A stretch of 64,000 nt of DNA, taken from positions 1,216,681 to 1,280,680 of the forward strand of contig NZ_CP006965.1 in NCBI RefSeq assembly GCF_000517445.1, read 5' to 3'. Positions 23,827 through 32,924 of the stretch are shown in pieces; the first letter of the stretch is position 1; each line of letters starts with the position of its first letter. Source of the stretch: Thermococcus paralvinellae (GTDB lineage: Archaea; Methanobacteriota_B; Thermococci; Thermococcales; Thermococcaceae). Position numbers and translations under genes: made by a program. Below the pieces are notes generated by a model that worked only from the letters and a program-made list of their open reading frames with translations, had not been told where the DNA came from and did no database searches.

Positions 23827-25158
23827 TCACCAGCCTTGCACTATCTTCAAAACTTTGTCATCAACTTTTCCTTCTTCAACATCTGCAATTGCTTGCTCCA
23901 GTCTATCTAGGCCCTCATCCAAAAGCTCCTTCTCTATCGTCAAAGGGGGCTGAATTCTGAGGACATTTCCATGAAGGAATGCTAAGACCAAGCCAAGCTC
24001 ATAAGCTCTCCAAACAACTTTCTTAGCTTCGTCAAAAGCTCTTTCCTTTGTTTCCCTGTCTTTCACCAAATCAACACCAATCATCAGGCCCTTTCCTCTA
24101 ACATCTCCGATGAGTTCATGCTCTTCTTGCATTTTCTTGAGCCTCTTCATGGTGTAATCTCCAAGCTTCTCAGCTCTTTTAAGCAAATTCTTTTCTTCAA
24201 TTTCTTCAATAACTGCCAAAGCTGCTCTGCTCACCACTGGACTTCCACTAAGCGTAAATGTATGCCCCAATGGCGGTAAAGATTCCATGATTTCCTCCTT
24301 CCCTATGATGGCGCTTATTGGCAACCCTCCTCCCAAAGGTTTTGCGAGCGTTATTATATCCGGTACAACTCCAAAATGCTCAATTGCGAACCACTTGCCA
24401 GTCCTTCCTAATCCGCTTTGAACTTCGTCAACAACTAAGAGAATCCCATGCTCATCGAGGATTTTCTTGAGCTTTTTGAAGTAATCATCTGGAGGAACTA
24501 TCATCCCAGCATCTCCCTGGATAGGCTCAGCAAATAGAGCGGCAACACCATCTGCATAAACTTCTTTCTCAAATTTATATTCAAGGTAGGATATACACTT
24601 AAGGTGACATTTTCCCTTTTCTTGTCCAAATGGACAACGATAACAGTCGGGATAGGGGATATAATGCACATCGCTCAGTTCTCCCACCAAGGCTCTAGTC
24701 TCAAAATCAAGACCTGTTATGCTCATAGCCCCATACGTTGCTCCGTAATAGCTCCCCAAGTAACTTAAAATTGTTCTTCTTTTTGTGTATGCTCTTGCGA
24801 ACTTAATTGCTCCGTCATTTGCATCGCTACCACTTAAGCCCAAAACCACTTTAGAATTCTCTATTGGTGAAATCTTAACAAGCTTTTCAGCCAGGAGGAG
24901 AGGTTCAACAGTATAGCCATAGATGAAAGTGAAGTGTATCAACTCATCCGCTTGCTCCTTTATCGCTCTCACAACTCTCTCATTATTATGTCCAACATTT
25001 TGAACAGCAGCATCAGAGAGGAAATCTATGTATTCTCTTCCCTCAATGTCCCAAACTTTGGCATTTTTTGCTTTAACACCAACAATTGGGGCATAAGTTA
25101 CACGAGCAGCTTTTGGGAACACTTTTGAATATCGAAAAATTATCTCCTCTTTCTTCAT
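23827..25158 (-). CDS. Class III PLP aminotransferase / amino acid racemase
   Basis: 443 residues. [18 protein letters not shown] (PLP phosphate loop), [47 protein letters not shown] (Asp and the PLP Lys) and [13 protein letters not shown] are class III signatures. A cysteine insert [19 protein letters not shown] (about 169-187) is typical of the Thermococcales members, of which the Pyrococcus and Thermococcus litoralis enzymes were shown to be broad-specificity amino acid racemases acting on Leu, Met and others. Aminotransferase activity on 4-aminobutyrate or ornithine remains possible. The ATG at 25158 follows GGTGAC. Confidence 0.85.
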   Translation of the reverse strand: MKKEEIIFRYSKVFPKAARVTYAPIVGVKAKNAKVWDIEGREYIDFLSDAAVQNVGHNNERVVRAIKEQADELIHFTFIYGYTVEPLLLAEKLVKISPIENSKVVLGLSGSDANDGAIKFARAYTKRRTILSYLGSYYGATYGAMSITGLDFETRALVGELSDVHYIPYPDCYRCPFGQEKGKCHLKCISYLEYKFEKEVYADGVAALFAEPIQGDAGMIVPPDDYFKKLKKILDEHGILLVVDEVQSGLGRTGKWFAIEHFGVVPDIITLAKPLGGGLPISAIIGKEEIMESLPPLGHTFTLSGSPVVSRAALAVIEEIEEKNLLKRAEKLGDYTMKRLKKMQEEHELIGDVRGKGLMIGVDLVKDRETKERAFDEAKKVVWRAYELGLVLAFLHGNVLRIQPPLTIEKELLDEGLDRLEQAIADVEEGKVDDKVLKIVQGW

Positions 25159-25227
25159 GATTGTCACCATAAACTAAGTTAAGATTAACATCTAAATAGA
25201 ATTTTTGGCCATAAATTTGAACAAATG

Positions 25228-25554
25228 TCAAGCCTTTAATTCCATACGAACGTCTTCGTCCAACAATAGAAAAAGTGCCAATGCTGACAATATGGCAAGT
25301 ATAAATGATGAAACAGTTAACCCTACTATTGCCCATAGCAAGCCGAAGAGAAAATCAAGCAGAGCTACATAAGTCGCAGCACTTATTGCGCTATCTCTTC
25401 CAAGGAAAATCCCAAAACCAATTAGAAGATGAATCGAGCCAATGCCCCAAAATCCTAGAAAAGTAAATCTGTCAGATATACTAAGCAGACCCAATCCATA
25501 AAAATACATGCTCATCAAAAGAAAGAAAAGAATTAAGAGTGGCTTTGGCTTCAT
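25228..25554 (-). CDS. Four-helix membrane protein
   Basis: 108 residues with about four hydrophobic segments (about 5-27, 33-53, 58-77, 80-98) and a short acidic tail (LLDEDVRMELKA). No motif seen. Its ATG overlaps the TGA of the upstream MFS gene (ATGA), so it is translated with it and may modify or accompany the transporter. Function unknown. Confidence 0.6.
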   Translation of the reverse strand: MKPKPLLILFFLLMSMYFYGLGLLSISDRFTFLGFWGIGSIHLLIGFGIFLGRDSAISAATYVALLDFLFGLLWAIVGLTVSSFILAILSALALFLLLDEDVRMELKA

Positions 25555-26744
25555 TCTCCTAATTCCTCCACCGGCATCTTCATCCTTGAGACTGCAATCA
25601 ACGTTAAGATACCAAGCAAGGGCATGAATGCCAGCTCACCAAAGGCCAATCCAACGCTCTGCTTTGCCAGTAGTTCTGTAACTGATGGAGCTACTATGTT
25701 CGCAGTGTTTGAAATAAGCCCTAATGCGAACGAAGCCTTTGGATAGATGCTCTTTGGATAGGTTGCCGGTGCTGATGTCCAGAACGCTGGACCAGTCCCC
25801 TGAATCGTTCCCACAAGCCAGACTGCTGCCAAAGTCATGGTGTAGTTCCCGCTAAGCATCGCTTTTGCATAAATAATCAATCCCACGAATGATAAGGCAT
25901 ATGAGATTATCATAACTTGAACAATAGCCTTAAAGAGTCCTCTTGAAGTTGGGTTCTTTCTTGAAAGCAGATATCCTATGTATCCAAAGACAATTGACCA
26001 GATTGCCTTTGCGATGTTTAGGTTTGTGCTGAGCGTTGCTACATGAGTCTTTGTCCATCCCATGTCGTAGGCGATTGAGGCTGAGAATCCAACGATTGTG
26101 AAGATCACCCATAGAGCTGGGAAAAATGTGAATCCTAAAACCCATGTGAACTTGAGCTTCCAGACGTTTATCTTTGCTTCTCCTTTTTCATGGATTATCT
26201 CAAAGTCCTCTGTAAAGAGCCACCATATCAGCAGAACGGCATACATTATGAGAACTGTAACTAAAAAGCCGCCCTTCCATCCAAATGCATGGATTAGATA
26301 TTTAGCACTCATTGAACCAAAAACTCCGCCCCAGAAGATTCCAGAGAGAATTATACCCTTTGCGAAAGGTCTTTCGGCAACAAAATATCTTGCTATTTGA
26401 GTGCTGAAGAGCGGAACAAGTGTAACCACAAAACCTTGGATGAACCTTAAGAAAACTGCAACATACCAATTTGGAGCATAGGGAATCAACAGCTGTGGAA
26501 TTGCAGCCCAGCTTAGAGCTATTGCAACGCTCCTCTTAAAGCTCCCTTCATAAATCTTTGTGTGTCCTAAAAGGAATGCAACAAAAAGACCAAAGACATA
26601 AGCTATGTGCTGTAAATCGAAGGCATCACTGCTAATTCCAAAATGGGCAATCACATCTGGCTTAGCGACACTCATCATGGTAAGCGTTCCAAATCCAGCA
26701 GTCATGACAATTGTGTTAAGGATTACAGACCTCCACCGCTTCAT
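25551..26744 (-). CDS. Major facilitator superfamily transporter
   Basis: 397 residues, about twelve membrane helices. The MFS motif between helices 2 and 3 is weak (LGHTKIYEGSFKR), while the helix 4 Arg (FLRFIQGFVVTLVPLFSTQIARYF) and GIFWGGVFGSMSAKYLIHAFGWKGGFLV in helix 5 are clear and resemble the nitrate/oxalate-formate branch. A central charged loop (EDFEIIHEKGEAK) separates two halves. The substrate is unknown; the flanking aminotransferases suggest an amino acid or organic acid. The ATG follows GGGGTGAG. Intact, in contrast with the broken MFS gene at the left edge. Confidence 0.85.
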   Translation of the reverse strand: MKRWRSVILNTIVMTAGFGTLTMMSVAKPDVIAHFGISSDAFDLQHIAYVFGLFVAFLLGHTKIYEGSFKRSVAIALSWAAIPQLLIPYAPNWYVAVFLRFIQGFVVTLVPLFSTQIARYFVAERPFAKGIILSGIFWGGVFGSMSAKYLIHAFGWKGGFLVTVLIMYAVLLIWWLFTEDFEIIHEKGEAKINVWKLKFTWVLGFTFFPALWVIFTIVGFSASIAYDMGWTKTHVATLSTNLNIAKAIWSIVFGYIGYLLSRKNPTSRGLFKAIVQVMIISYALSFVGLIIYAKAMLSGNYTMTLAAVWLVGTIQGTGPAFWTSAPATYPKSIYPKASFALGLISNTANIVAPSVTELLAKQSVGLAFGELAFMPLLGILTLIAVSRMKMPVEELGE

Positions 26745-26756
26745 TTTCTCACCCCA

Positions 26757-27020
26757 TTAGATTTTTCCAAAGAACATCAACAATCCAAAAAGGATAAACA
26801 ATATTCCTGCTCCTTTGTGAATTAACTCCACAGGTAGAGCTTCTCCAATCTTCTCTCCAATAAAAGCACCTATCAAATTCACCAAAGCAAGACCTAAAAT
26901 AGCACCAACAAAAGCTTTAACCCAGCCATATTTTGATGCAAATGCGATCGTAGCTAACTGTGTTTTATCGCCAAGCTCGGCAAGGAATATTGCAACAAAG
27001 ACATAGAGCACTTCTTTCAT
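26757..27020 (-). CDS. TMEM165/GDT1 family cation transporter, single-repeat form
   Basis: 87 residues, three membrane helices. FLAELGDKTQLATIAFA (about 11-27) contains the E-x-G-D-(K/R)-(S/T) motif that binds Mn2+ or Ca2+. Eukaryotic and many bacterial members have two such repeats in one chain; this one has one, so it should work as a dimer. The ATG at 27020 follows AGGAGGAAG. It lies between an aminotransferase and the MFS gene in one run of minus-strand genes. Confidence 0.85.
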   Translation of the reverse strand: MKEVLYVFVAIFLAELGDKTQLATIAFASKYGWVKAFVGAILGLALVNLIGAFIGEKIGEALPVELIHKGAGILFILFGLLMFFGKI

Positions 27021-27061
27021 TGGGCTTCCTCCTAAAGATAGTGAAAAGGAAAAATAAAAAT

Positions 27062-28237
27062 TCAAAGCTCTTCCAAAGCTTTCTTCATTCTTTCCATAGC
27101 CTCAATGAGCTTTTCCTTCTTTGTTGCATAGCTTATCCTTACATATCCCTCTCCGTTCTTTCCAAATGCTGTTCCTGGAATCACAACAACCTTTGCCTTG
27201 TTTAAGAGCCATTCACTGAACTCTTCACTTGTCATTCCAGTCTCTTTTATGTTGGCAAAGATGTAAAATGCTCCCTTGGGCTCAAATGCAGAAATATGCG
27301 GCATTTCTTTAATTGCATCAAGAACAATTTTTCTCCTCTCAGCATATTCTCGTCTCATACGCTCAACAGCCTTCCAGCTCTCCGGACTTCTTAAAGCCTC
27401 AACTCCAGCAACTTGAACAAATGATGCAACGTTTCCGATAACATAAGCGTGGAGTTTTATCATATCCTTGATAATATCTTTTGGTGCAATTGCAAAGCCT
27501 AGACGCCAGCCAGTCATTGCAAATGTCTTAGAGAAGCTGTTTGCTAAAATCGTGTTATCTGGAGCATATTTAAGCATTGGATAATGCTTTGCATCATCAT
27601 AAAGGAAATGCTCGTAGGGCTCATCGCTGAGAATATAGAGATTGTAATCTTCAGCAATATCTGCAATAGCCTTCACAGTTTCTTCATCTATTGTAGCCCC
27701 AGTTGGATTATTTGGATAGTTAATCACAATCATCCTTGTCCTCTTCGTTATAAGTTCTAAAAGCTCATCTGGATCTGGCTGAAAGCCGTTTTCCTCCCTT
27801 AATGGAAGCCTTACTATCCCAGCCTCAGCGAGCTTAGCATCTTCAGCATAACATACAAACGCGGGATCAGGTATTATAACCTCGTCACCCTTCTCAAGGA
27901 GGGTTTCAAAGGCCAAATACGTTGCCTCATAAGCACCAGCAGTTACTATGATGCTGTCAGTTGAAACGTCTAAGTTGTACATTTCTTTGTAATATTCGCT
28001 TATAGCTTGTCTAAGCTCTAGAATTCCAGCGTTTGGAGTGTAGTGAGTCCATCCTTCGTCTAAGGCTTTTTTCGCTGCGTCCTTTATGTTTTGTGGAGTG
28101 TCAAAATCCGGCTCTCCAATGCCAAGAGAAATGACGTTTTCCATTTTTCTTGCCTTTTCAAAGAGTTCTCTAATCTTCGAGCGTTGAATTAAGTTGATAC
28201 GTTCAGCTATAAAATATCTGTGTCTCTTATAACGCAT
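27062..28237 (-). CDS. Class I aminotransferase (aspartate/aromatic type)
   Basis: 391 residues. Fold-type I signatures: ISLGIGEPDFDTP near 38-50, TAGAYEATYLAFE, VINYPNNPTGATID (Asn of the PLP pyridine pocket), YILSDEPYEHFLY (Asp and Tyr), and ANSFSKTFAMTGWRLGFAI with the PLP-binding Lys. The C-terminal Arg in YVRISYAT binds the substrate carboxylate. Such archaeal enzymes act on aspartate, aromatic acids or alanine. It would supply arylpyruvates for IorAB. The ATG at 28237 is placed eight bases after GGGGGG; the ATG six bases earlier is too close. Confidence 0.87.
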   Translation of the reverse strand: MRYKRHRYFIAERINLIQRSKIRELFEKARKMENVISLGIGEPDFDTPQNIKDAAKKALDEGWTHYTPNAGILELRQAISEYYKEMYNLDVSTDSIIVTAGAYEATYLAFETLLEKGDEVIIPDPAFVCYAEDAKLAEAGIVRLPLREENGFQPDPDELLELITKRTRMIVINYPNNPTGATIDEETVKAIADIAEDYNLYILSDEPYEHFLYDDAKHYPMLKYAPDNTILANSFSKTFAMTGWRLGFAIAPKDIIKDMIKLHAYVIGNVASFVQVAGVEALRSPESWKAVERMRREYAERRKIVLDAIKEMPHISAFEPKGAFYIFANIKETGMTSEEFSEWLLNKAKVVVIPGTAFGKNGEGYVRISYATKKEKLIEAMERMKKALEEL

Positions 28238-28374
28238 AATCATCCCCCCATGGCATTTAAAGGGTGAAGTAATCTTCTTAATAAACTTATCGAGAAGGAA
28301 TTTCCACTTCTTGATACATTAGCAAAACAAAATTCAACAAAACCCAAATTTTATGATAAATTTTAAGAAAAACT

Positions 28375-28797
28375 TCAAAGAACTTCAACTATGGCAGTTT
28401 TTTCAAAGAACCCTTTTACTTCCTCTCTATCACACTCTGGGAATGGAGCTTCTTCCAATGCTTTCTTCTCAAGGAACTCTTTAAGAGTTTCACGAGCATT
28501 CTTACCAAAGACAATTAAAAAGTTCTCACCTCTCTTAGCACCAACTTTCTTTATTGCTTCTCCAATTTGCAGAGTTCCTGCAAGTCTGAGGAGGATCTCA
28601 CCTTTTACTGTTTTTGCTTTATTTGTTCCTCTTTCAAACGACTTCAATGCCAATATAGTAGCAAACACAACATGCTCCCAACATTCAACGCTTGTTATCT
28701 GCATATTTTCGGGTAACTCTTCAAATATCGATGAAACATCTTTGAGTATAATTCTGCTAATTGCAATTTCTTGTCCTCTCCATTTTATAACTTTCAA
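28375..28797 (-). CDS. cgi121: KEOPS complex subunit Cgi121
   Basis: 140 residues. VECWEHVVFATILALKSFERGTNKAKTVKGEILLRLAGTLQIGEAIKKVGAK contains the pattern of the CGI-121 family: helix, then xxEILLxLxGTxQIxxAIxxxG, then a strand FLIVFG followed by KNARETLKEFL. KEOPS makes the t6A modification of tRNA; Cgi121 binds the tRNA CCA end and docks on Bud32. The length fits. It stands alone between an aminotransferase and the division cluster. Confidence 0.8.
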   Translation of the reverse strand: MKVIKWRGQEIAISRIILKDVSSIFEELPENMQITSVECWEHVVFATILALKSFERGTNKAKTVKGEILLRLAGTLQIGEAIKKVGAKRGENFLIVFGKNARETLKEFLEKKALEEAPFPECDREEVKGFFEKTAIVEVL

Positions 28798-29014
28798 ATT
28801 TACCCCTCCAACTTTTCAGTGCAAATGCAAAATATTAAACTTTTCCCCTATACTCAAAAATGTCCCAATACTAAAAAATCTTTTGATAGTCCACTTTTTT
28901 TCTAAAAATTTTTTGAAATTCATATTATTATGATATTAAAATCACAGCAAAAAGTATTTAACTAATTAAAGCAAATGAAAAAATTAGCAGCTTCATGTAC
29001 TAGGAGGCTCAGCG
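28798..29014. other. AT-rich intergenic region between cgi121 and the cdrS-like gene
   Basis: 217 bases, very AT-rich, divergent promoter space. A plus-strand TATA candidate AAGTATTTAAC is at about 28953-28963, suitable for the RHH gene at 29015. Nothing else is seen. Confidence 0.4.
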
Positions 29015-29206
29015 ATGACAAAGATGAAGATAATTAGTGTGCAAATACCGCAAGGTCTTCTAAATGCTATTGATACCCTCGTAAAGAGGGGAGTTTATCC
29101 CAATAGAAGTGAAGTCATAAGAGAAGCTATCAGGGAGCTAGTAAAAAAGGAACTCTACAAACTTGAAGCAGAGGAAAGAGCAACTCCTGAGTACATACTC
29201 GAATAA
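29015..29206 (+). CDS. Ribbon-helix-helix regulator, CdrS-like
   Basis: 63 residues. MKIISVQIPQGLLNAIDTLVKRGVYPNRSEVIREAIRELVKKEL is a complete RHH_1 fold: beta strand, helix 1, then the NRSE turn and helix 2. It lies 46 bases upstream of ftsZ on the same strand. In haloarchaea a short RHH protein in this position (CdrS) controls division genes, and the arrangement is widespread in Euryarchaeota, so this is very probably the same system. The ATG follows AGGAGG. Confidence 0.85.
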   Translation: MTKMKIISVQIPQGLLNAIDTLVKRGVYPNRSEVIREAIRELVKKELYKLEAEERATPEYILE

Positions 29207-29252
29207 GTTGTGATTATATTGATTCAACAATTAAGCCCGGGGGTTAAAGACA

Positions 29253-30461
29253 ATGGTGTGGAAGCTCTTAGAACAGGCGGGTATTAACTTGGACTTTGAC
29301 GAAAACACAAAAGATAAGTTTATGAGTTATGGAGAAAATCTGGAAGGATCAATAAAGATTGCAATCATAGGGGTTGGCGGTTCTGGAAATAATACAATTA
29401 CGAGGCTTTATGAGTTAGGTGTTCAAGGTGCAGAATTAATTGCCATGAATACTGATGCCCAACATTTAGCGAGAACCAAGGCACACAAGAAAATTCTTCT
29501 TGGAAAGAACATAACTCACGGCAAAGGTTCTGGTGGTGACCCAAGAATTGGATATTTAGCTGCTGAGGCTAGTGCACAAGAAATTGCTGAAGTTGTCAAG
29601 GATGTTGACTTGGTCTTCATAACTGCAGGAATGGGTAACGGAACTGGAACTGGAGCTGCACCAGTTGTTGCAAAGATAATCAAGGAAGTCGCAAGAAATA
29701 ATGGAAGATATCAAGAACCACTCGTTGTTAGCGTTGTAACTTACCCCTTCTCAACTGAAGGAATAAGGAGAATTGAGAAAGCAAAAGCTGGGATCCAAGC
29801 TTTGCTTCAATACTCAGATACTGTTGTGATAATTGAAAATGATAAACTTCTTGAGCTTGTCCCGAACTTGCCTCTCTCAGCAGCATTTAGATTTGCTGAT
29901 GAGATTATAGCAAGAATGGTCAAGGGTATAACCGAAACAATAAAGTTCCCATCTATTGTCAACATTGACTTTGCAGATATCTACAGCATCATGAAGAATG
30001 GGGGTGCAGCTTTAATTGGTATTGGGGAGAGTGATTCAAAGAATAGAGCTGTTGATGCTGTTATAAATGCCCTCAACAACAAGATGCTCGATGTTGAATT
30101 TGGAAGCGGTGAAGCCGCACTTATTCACTTTACAGTTGGTCCAGATGTGAAGCTTGGAGAAGTCCATGAGGCAATGAAAATAGTTTATGGAAAGCTTGGC
30201 AAGAAGTCAGAGATAAAATGGGGTGCAATGATTGATGAAGACCTAGGCAAAACTGTCAGAGCTATGGTTATAATGACTGGAGTTAGGTCACCACATATTT
30301 TAAGCGGCGAAGTTAACGCACTTCAAGATGGAAATAGGATTCTTATGCCAAAAGATGACAAAATTAGTGTAATTTTTAACCAAACAATAGGAACCGAGAA
30401 GGCTAAACCACAAGTAAATAAAATTGTTGAAAGGATATTTAGAGATTTCTACCATCTCTGA
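29253..30461 (+). CDS. ftsZ: Cell division protein FtsZ
   Basis: 402 residues. [13 protein letters not shown] (about 40-52) and the tubulin signature [14 protein letters not shown] (126-139) bind GTP; the usual GGGTGTG is replaced by GMGNGTGTG, common in archaeal paralogues. The synergy-loop region [12 protein letters not shown] (about 234-245) completes the GTPase. After the C-terminal domain the protein ends [12 protein letters not shown] without a long conserved tail peptide. It should form the division ring. Preceded by the CdrS-like regulator and followed 43 bases later by parA. Confidence 0.95.
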   Translation: MVWKLLEQAGINLDFDENTKDKFMSYGENLEGSIKIAIIGVGGSGNNTITRLYELGVQGAELIAMNTDAQHLARTKAHKKILLGKNITHGKGSGGDPRIGYLAAEASAQEIAEVVKDVDLVFITAGMGNGTGTGAAPVVAKIIKEVARNNGRYQEPLVVSVVTYPFSTEGIRRIEKAKAGIQALLQYSDTVVIIENDKLLELVPNLPLSAAFRFADEIIARMVKGITETIKFPSIVNIDFADIYSIMKNGGAALIGIGESDSKNRAVDAVINALNNKMLDVEFGSGEAALIHFTVGPDVKLGEVHEAMKIVYGKLGKKSEIKWGAMIDEDLGKTVRAMVIMTGVRSPHILSGEVNALQDGNRILMPKDDKISVIFNQTIGTEKAKPQVNKIVERIFRDFYHL

Positions 30462-30504
30462 GATTTCTCTTTTATTTCAACTTAATCTGTCTGTAGGTGA
30501 TAAT

Positions 30505-31281
30505 ATGGCGAGAGTAATCAGCATAGCTAATCAAAAAGGTGGGGTAGGAAAGACTACAATTACGATGAACCTTGGATTTGCCTTAGCAAACATGGGAAAA
30601 AAGGTTCTGTTAGTAGACATAGATCCTCAGTTTAATCTAACTTTTGGACTAATAGGAATGGACGTCCTAAATTATGAAGACAGAAATGTTGGAACGGTAA
30701 TGACGAGAGAAAGCAGTGTTGAAGAGGCTATCGTTGAGGTTAGAGAGAATTTACACTTAATTCCTTCCCATTTAAATCTCTCGGCAAGGGAAATTGAAAT
30801 TATAAATGCTTATAACAGAGAAAGAAGACTGGAAAAAGCACTAAAGCCAATTCTCCCAGATTACGACTATGTTCTTATTGACAATCCTCCTAGCATGGGG
30901 ATTTTCCTAGTAAATTCCCTTACGACTTCAGATTATGTTTTGATTCCTCTTGAGCTTAGCTATTTCGGAGTAATTGGAATGCAACTCATGTTCAATCTGA
31001 TGAAAATGATTAAGGAAGAAACAAACGAGAACCTTACTCTCCTCGGATTAGTCCCCAACAAATTTACAAGGCAAACAAAAGTACCAATGATGCGCTTAAA
31101 GGAACTAAAAGAGACATATCCGAATGCGCCTTTGCTGACTACCATACCCAAGTCAGTTGCTCTTGAAAAAGCTCAATCTCAAGGAGTTAGTATATTTGAG
31201 TTTGAAGGTGATGGAAGGGCTGCAAAAGCATTTTTAAAGCTTGCAAAAGAGGTGGTTACTCTTGTCGAAGGAGAGAGGTAA
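30505..31281 (+). CDS. parA: ParA/Soj family partition ATPase
   Basis: 258 residues. The deviant Walker A KGGVGKTT (11-18) with its signature lysine, VDIDPQFNLTFGL, the Walker B strand YVLIDNPPSMG (about 121-131) and LIPLELSYFGVIGMQ are ParA/MinD family features; the presence of NQKGGVGKTT and DPQxN groups it with ParA/Soj rather than MinD. The ATG at 30505 is preceded by AGGTGAT. Chromosome or ring positioning is likely because of the ftsZ context and the RHH partner gene that overlaps its 3' end. Confidence 0.9.
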   Translation: MARVISIANQKGGVGKTTITMNLGFALANMGKKVLLVDIDPQFNLTFGLIGMDVLNYEDRNVGTVMTRESSVEEAIVEVRENLHLIPSHLNLSAREIEIINAYNRERRLEKALKPILPDYDYVLIDNPPSMGIFLVNSLTTSDYVLIPLELSYFGVIGMQLMFNLMKMIKEETNENLTLLGLVPNKFTRQTKVPMMRLKELKETYPNAPLLTTIPKSVALEKAQSQGVSIFEFEGDGRAAKAFLKLAKEVVTLVEGER

Positions 31282-31597
31282 AATCCCGCAACTATTTTCA
31301 GGTTCAATTGACGAACTCACAAAGCCAAAGGCAAAGAAAGCTGATAAGAAAAGAAAAGAACTAAAGAAAATTAAGAAGCAGAAAACACTATACATCAGCC
31401 AAGATACTAATTTGAAACTGATTGAACTCTATGCAGAGGAGGGAAGAAGACAAAGCAACATCGTTGAAGATGCTGTGAACCTTTATTATTATCTCAAAAA
31501 GGCTATGGGTGAAAAGAATTTTGATGAATTGATGAGCGCTGTGCTTAAAGAAGATCCAGAATTCCTAAGAGAATATCTGGAAAAATTCAGGCTCTAG
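31262..31597 (+). CDS. RHH-type partner of ParA (ParB analogue)
   Basis: 111 residues from a TTG start with GAGGTGGT five bases upstream; this is inside the last codons of parA (20-base overlap). Residues 5-50 are basic and unstructured (KPKAKKADKKRKELKKIKKQ), and 50-100 form a ribbon-helix-helix: KTLYISQDTNLKLIELYAEEGRRQSNIVEDAVNLYYYLK. Plasmid and archaeal ParA systems often use such RHH proteins as the DNA-binding partner. A basic N-terminal arm may stimulate ParA ATPase, as in bacterial relatives. Confidence 0.75.
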   Translation: MSKERGKIPQLFSGSIDELTKPKAKKADKKRKELKKIKKQKTLYISQDTNLKLIELYAEEGRRQSNIVEDAVNLYYYLKKAMGEKNFDELMSAVLKEDPEFLREYLEKFRL

Positions 31598-31637
31598 ATC
31601 ATCTAATCATCCACCAGGATTAAATCAGCCCATAAAA

Positions 31638-32090
31638 TCATTCGCAGAATATTTCCACTATCCTCTCTATTATTTTACTTGTCTTTGCAATATCACTCTT
31701 ATACAAGTAGGGTACCCTTATGACCTCAGCGTTGATACCATGCTGCCTCAGTTGTTTTTTAAAATCTTCACATTTGAAATCTTGATCAGGTCCCAAAGCT
31801 ATAACATCAGGATTTATTTTCTTTACAAGCTCAAAACTTATTCCATTTGGCTCTCCAATATAAACCTCATCAACCATCTTTAGAGCTTTTAAAAGTTCCG
31901 CTCTCTCATACATTGAGTTTATTGGAGGTCTCCCCTTTCTTCGTACAACAGTCTCATCATGTGCAACTATTACGATAAGCTCATCCCCAAGTTTCTTTGC
32001 TTGGTTCAAAAAATGAATATGTCCAACGTGAAGGATATCAAAAACTCCCCCCACAAGTACTCTTATCTTCTTTCTCCGCTCCTCATTCAT
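31638..32090 (-). CDS. ribL: FAD synthase (archaeal RibL, cytidylyltransferase family)
   Basis: 150 residues. [26 protein letters not shown] (about 11-36) has the GxFDxxHxGH nucleotidyltransferase motif; [23 protein letters not shown] carries the RKxP/ERxxLL loops; ALGPDQDF and a C-terminal Lys-Thr-Ser (AKTSKI, with ISSTxI-like position) follow. RibL adenylylates FMN to FAD. Its ATG overlaps the TGA of the PUA gene upstream (ATGA), and it is last in a four-gene operon. Confidence 0.85.
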   Translation of the reverse strand: MNEERRKKIRVLVGGVFDILHVGHIHFLNQAKKLGDELIVIVAHDETVVRRKGRPPINSMYERAELLKALKMVDEVYIGEPNGISFELVKKINPDVIALGPDQDFKCEDFKKQLRQHGINAEVIRVPYLYKSDIAKTSKIIERIVEIFCE

Positions 32091-32605
32091 GGTCTCACCG
32101 TCAGCTCCCAGATTTTATCCTTTGCATGGTGAATTACTTTCACTGCCTTTCCTCTGTTCTTCTCTTTCATCTCTTTGCCGCCCATCAATGCAATCCCAAT
32201 CGCGAGAGGTCTTCCATAATTTTCTTCAACAACAAAGACAAAATCGCCTTCTTTTATCTCTTCATCAGCATCAACTATTCCCGGGGCCATTACATCGGCA
32301 CCTTTCAAGATGAATGGAACAGCACCTTCATCAACTACAACCCTTCGCTTCCATTTTCTCAGATCTTCCTCATTCGAGAGCTCATACAAAGCTATTACCA
32401 GAGGGAAAACCAAACCATTTCGCTTTATAAACATTGGCTTTCCATTAACAAACAAAATCTGAGTTGTTTTATCAAATTCAGCAAGCTGAACGTTATCCTT
32501 TTTGCTTATCAGATTTTTAGCTACTTCCTCTCCAAAAATTGCACTCATCTCCCGGATTATCTCCTTGATTTCCTTTTTGCTCAAAGGGTGCTTAATCTTC
32601 AGCAT
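32087..32605 (-). CDS. PUA domain RNA-binding protein (MCT-1-like)
   Basis: 172 residues. The N-terminal domain (1-85) begins [20 protein letters not shown], and the C-terminal PUA domain (about 90-165) reads [55 protein letters not shown]. The order matches archaeal relatives of MCT-1/Tma20, which act near the ribosomal P site in initiation or recycling. It follows the dead pyrF gene in the operon; the end of pyrF overlaps its start codon region. Confidence 0.85.
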   Translation of the reverse strand: MLKIKHPLSKKEIKEIIREMSAIFGEEVAKNLISKKDNVQLAEFDKTTQILFVNGKPMFIKRNGLVFPLVIALYELSNEEDLRKWKRRVVVDEGAVPFILKGADVMAPGIVDADEEIKEGDFVFVVEENYGRPLAIGIALMGGKEMKEKNRGKAVKVIHHAKDKIWELTVRP

Positions 32606-32924
32606 TCAGCTCACCCCAAAGGCTTTTAGCAGCTTCTCTCGGGTTGTCAGCATTATAAATTGCCCTTCCCATAATTATGTAATCAGCACAGCTTTTAAAG
32701 CTTCTTTAACTCTTCTCCTTGAGCACCTATTCTAGGGGTTAGGATTTTTATATCTTTATCAAGGGCTTAAAGGTCATTTGCTATCTCTATGAGCTTATCA
32801 GTAATTGGCCGTATGAACTCATGAGCAACAAGTTAATCTTTATCGTCCAAAGGTAATCTTTAGTCTCCTCCGCTATTTTCAATGCTTTGTCCTTTTCATA
32901 AACGTCCAATGCTAGGATAATCAT
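32592..32924 (-). pseudogene. pyrF: Orotidine-5'-phosphate decarboxylase, decayed
   Basis: The start MIILALDVYEKDKALKIAEET and the end [32 protein letters not shown] are those of archaeal PyrF. In between, 333 bases remain of a gene that is normally about 630, and the frame is broken in several places with in-frame stops: VHEFIRPITDKL/IEIANDL stop ALDKDIKILTPRIGAQGEELKKL stop. The catalytic DxKxxD tetrad region is deleted. Its ATG overlaps the stop of the DUF4443 gene (ATGA), showing that it was a normal operon member before decay. PyrF makes UMP from orotidylate; without another copy the cell would need exogenous pyrimidine. Confidence 0.88.
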
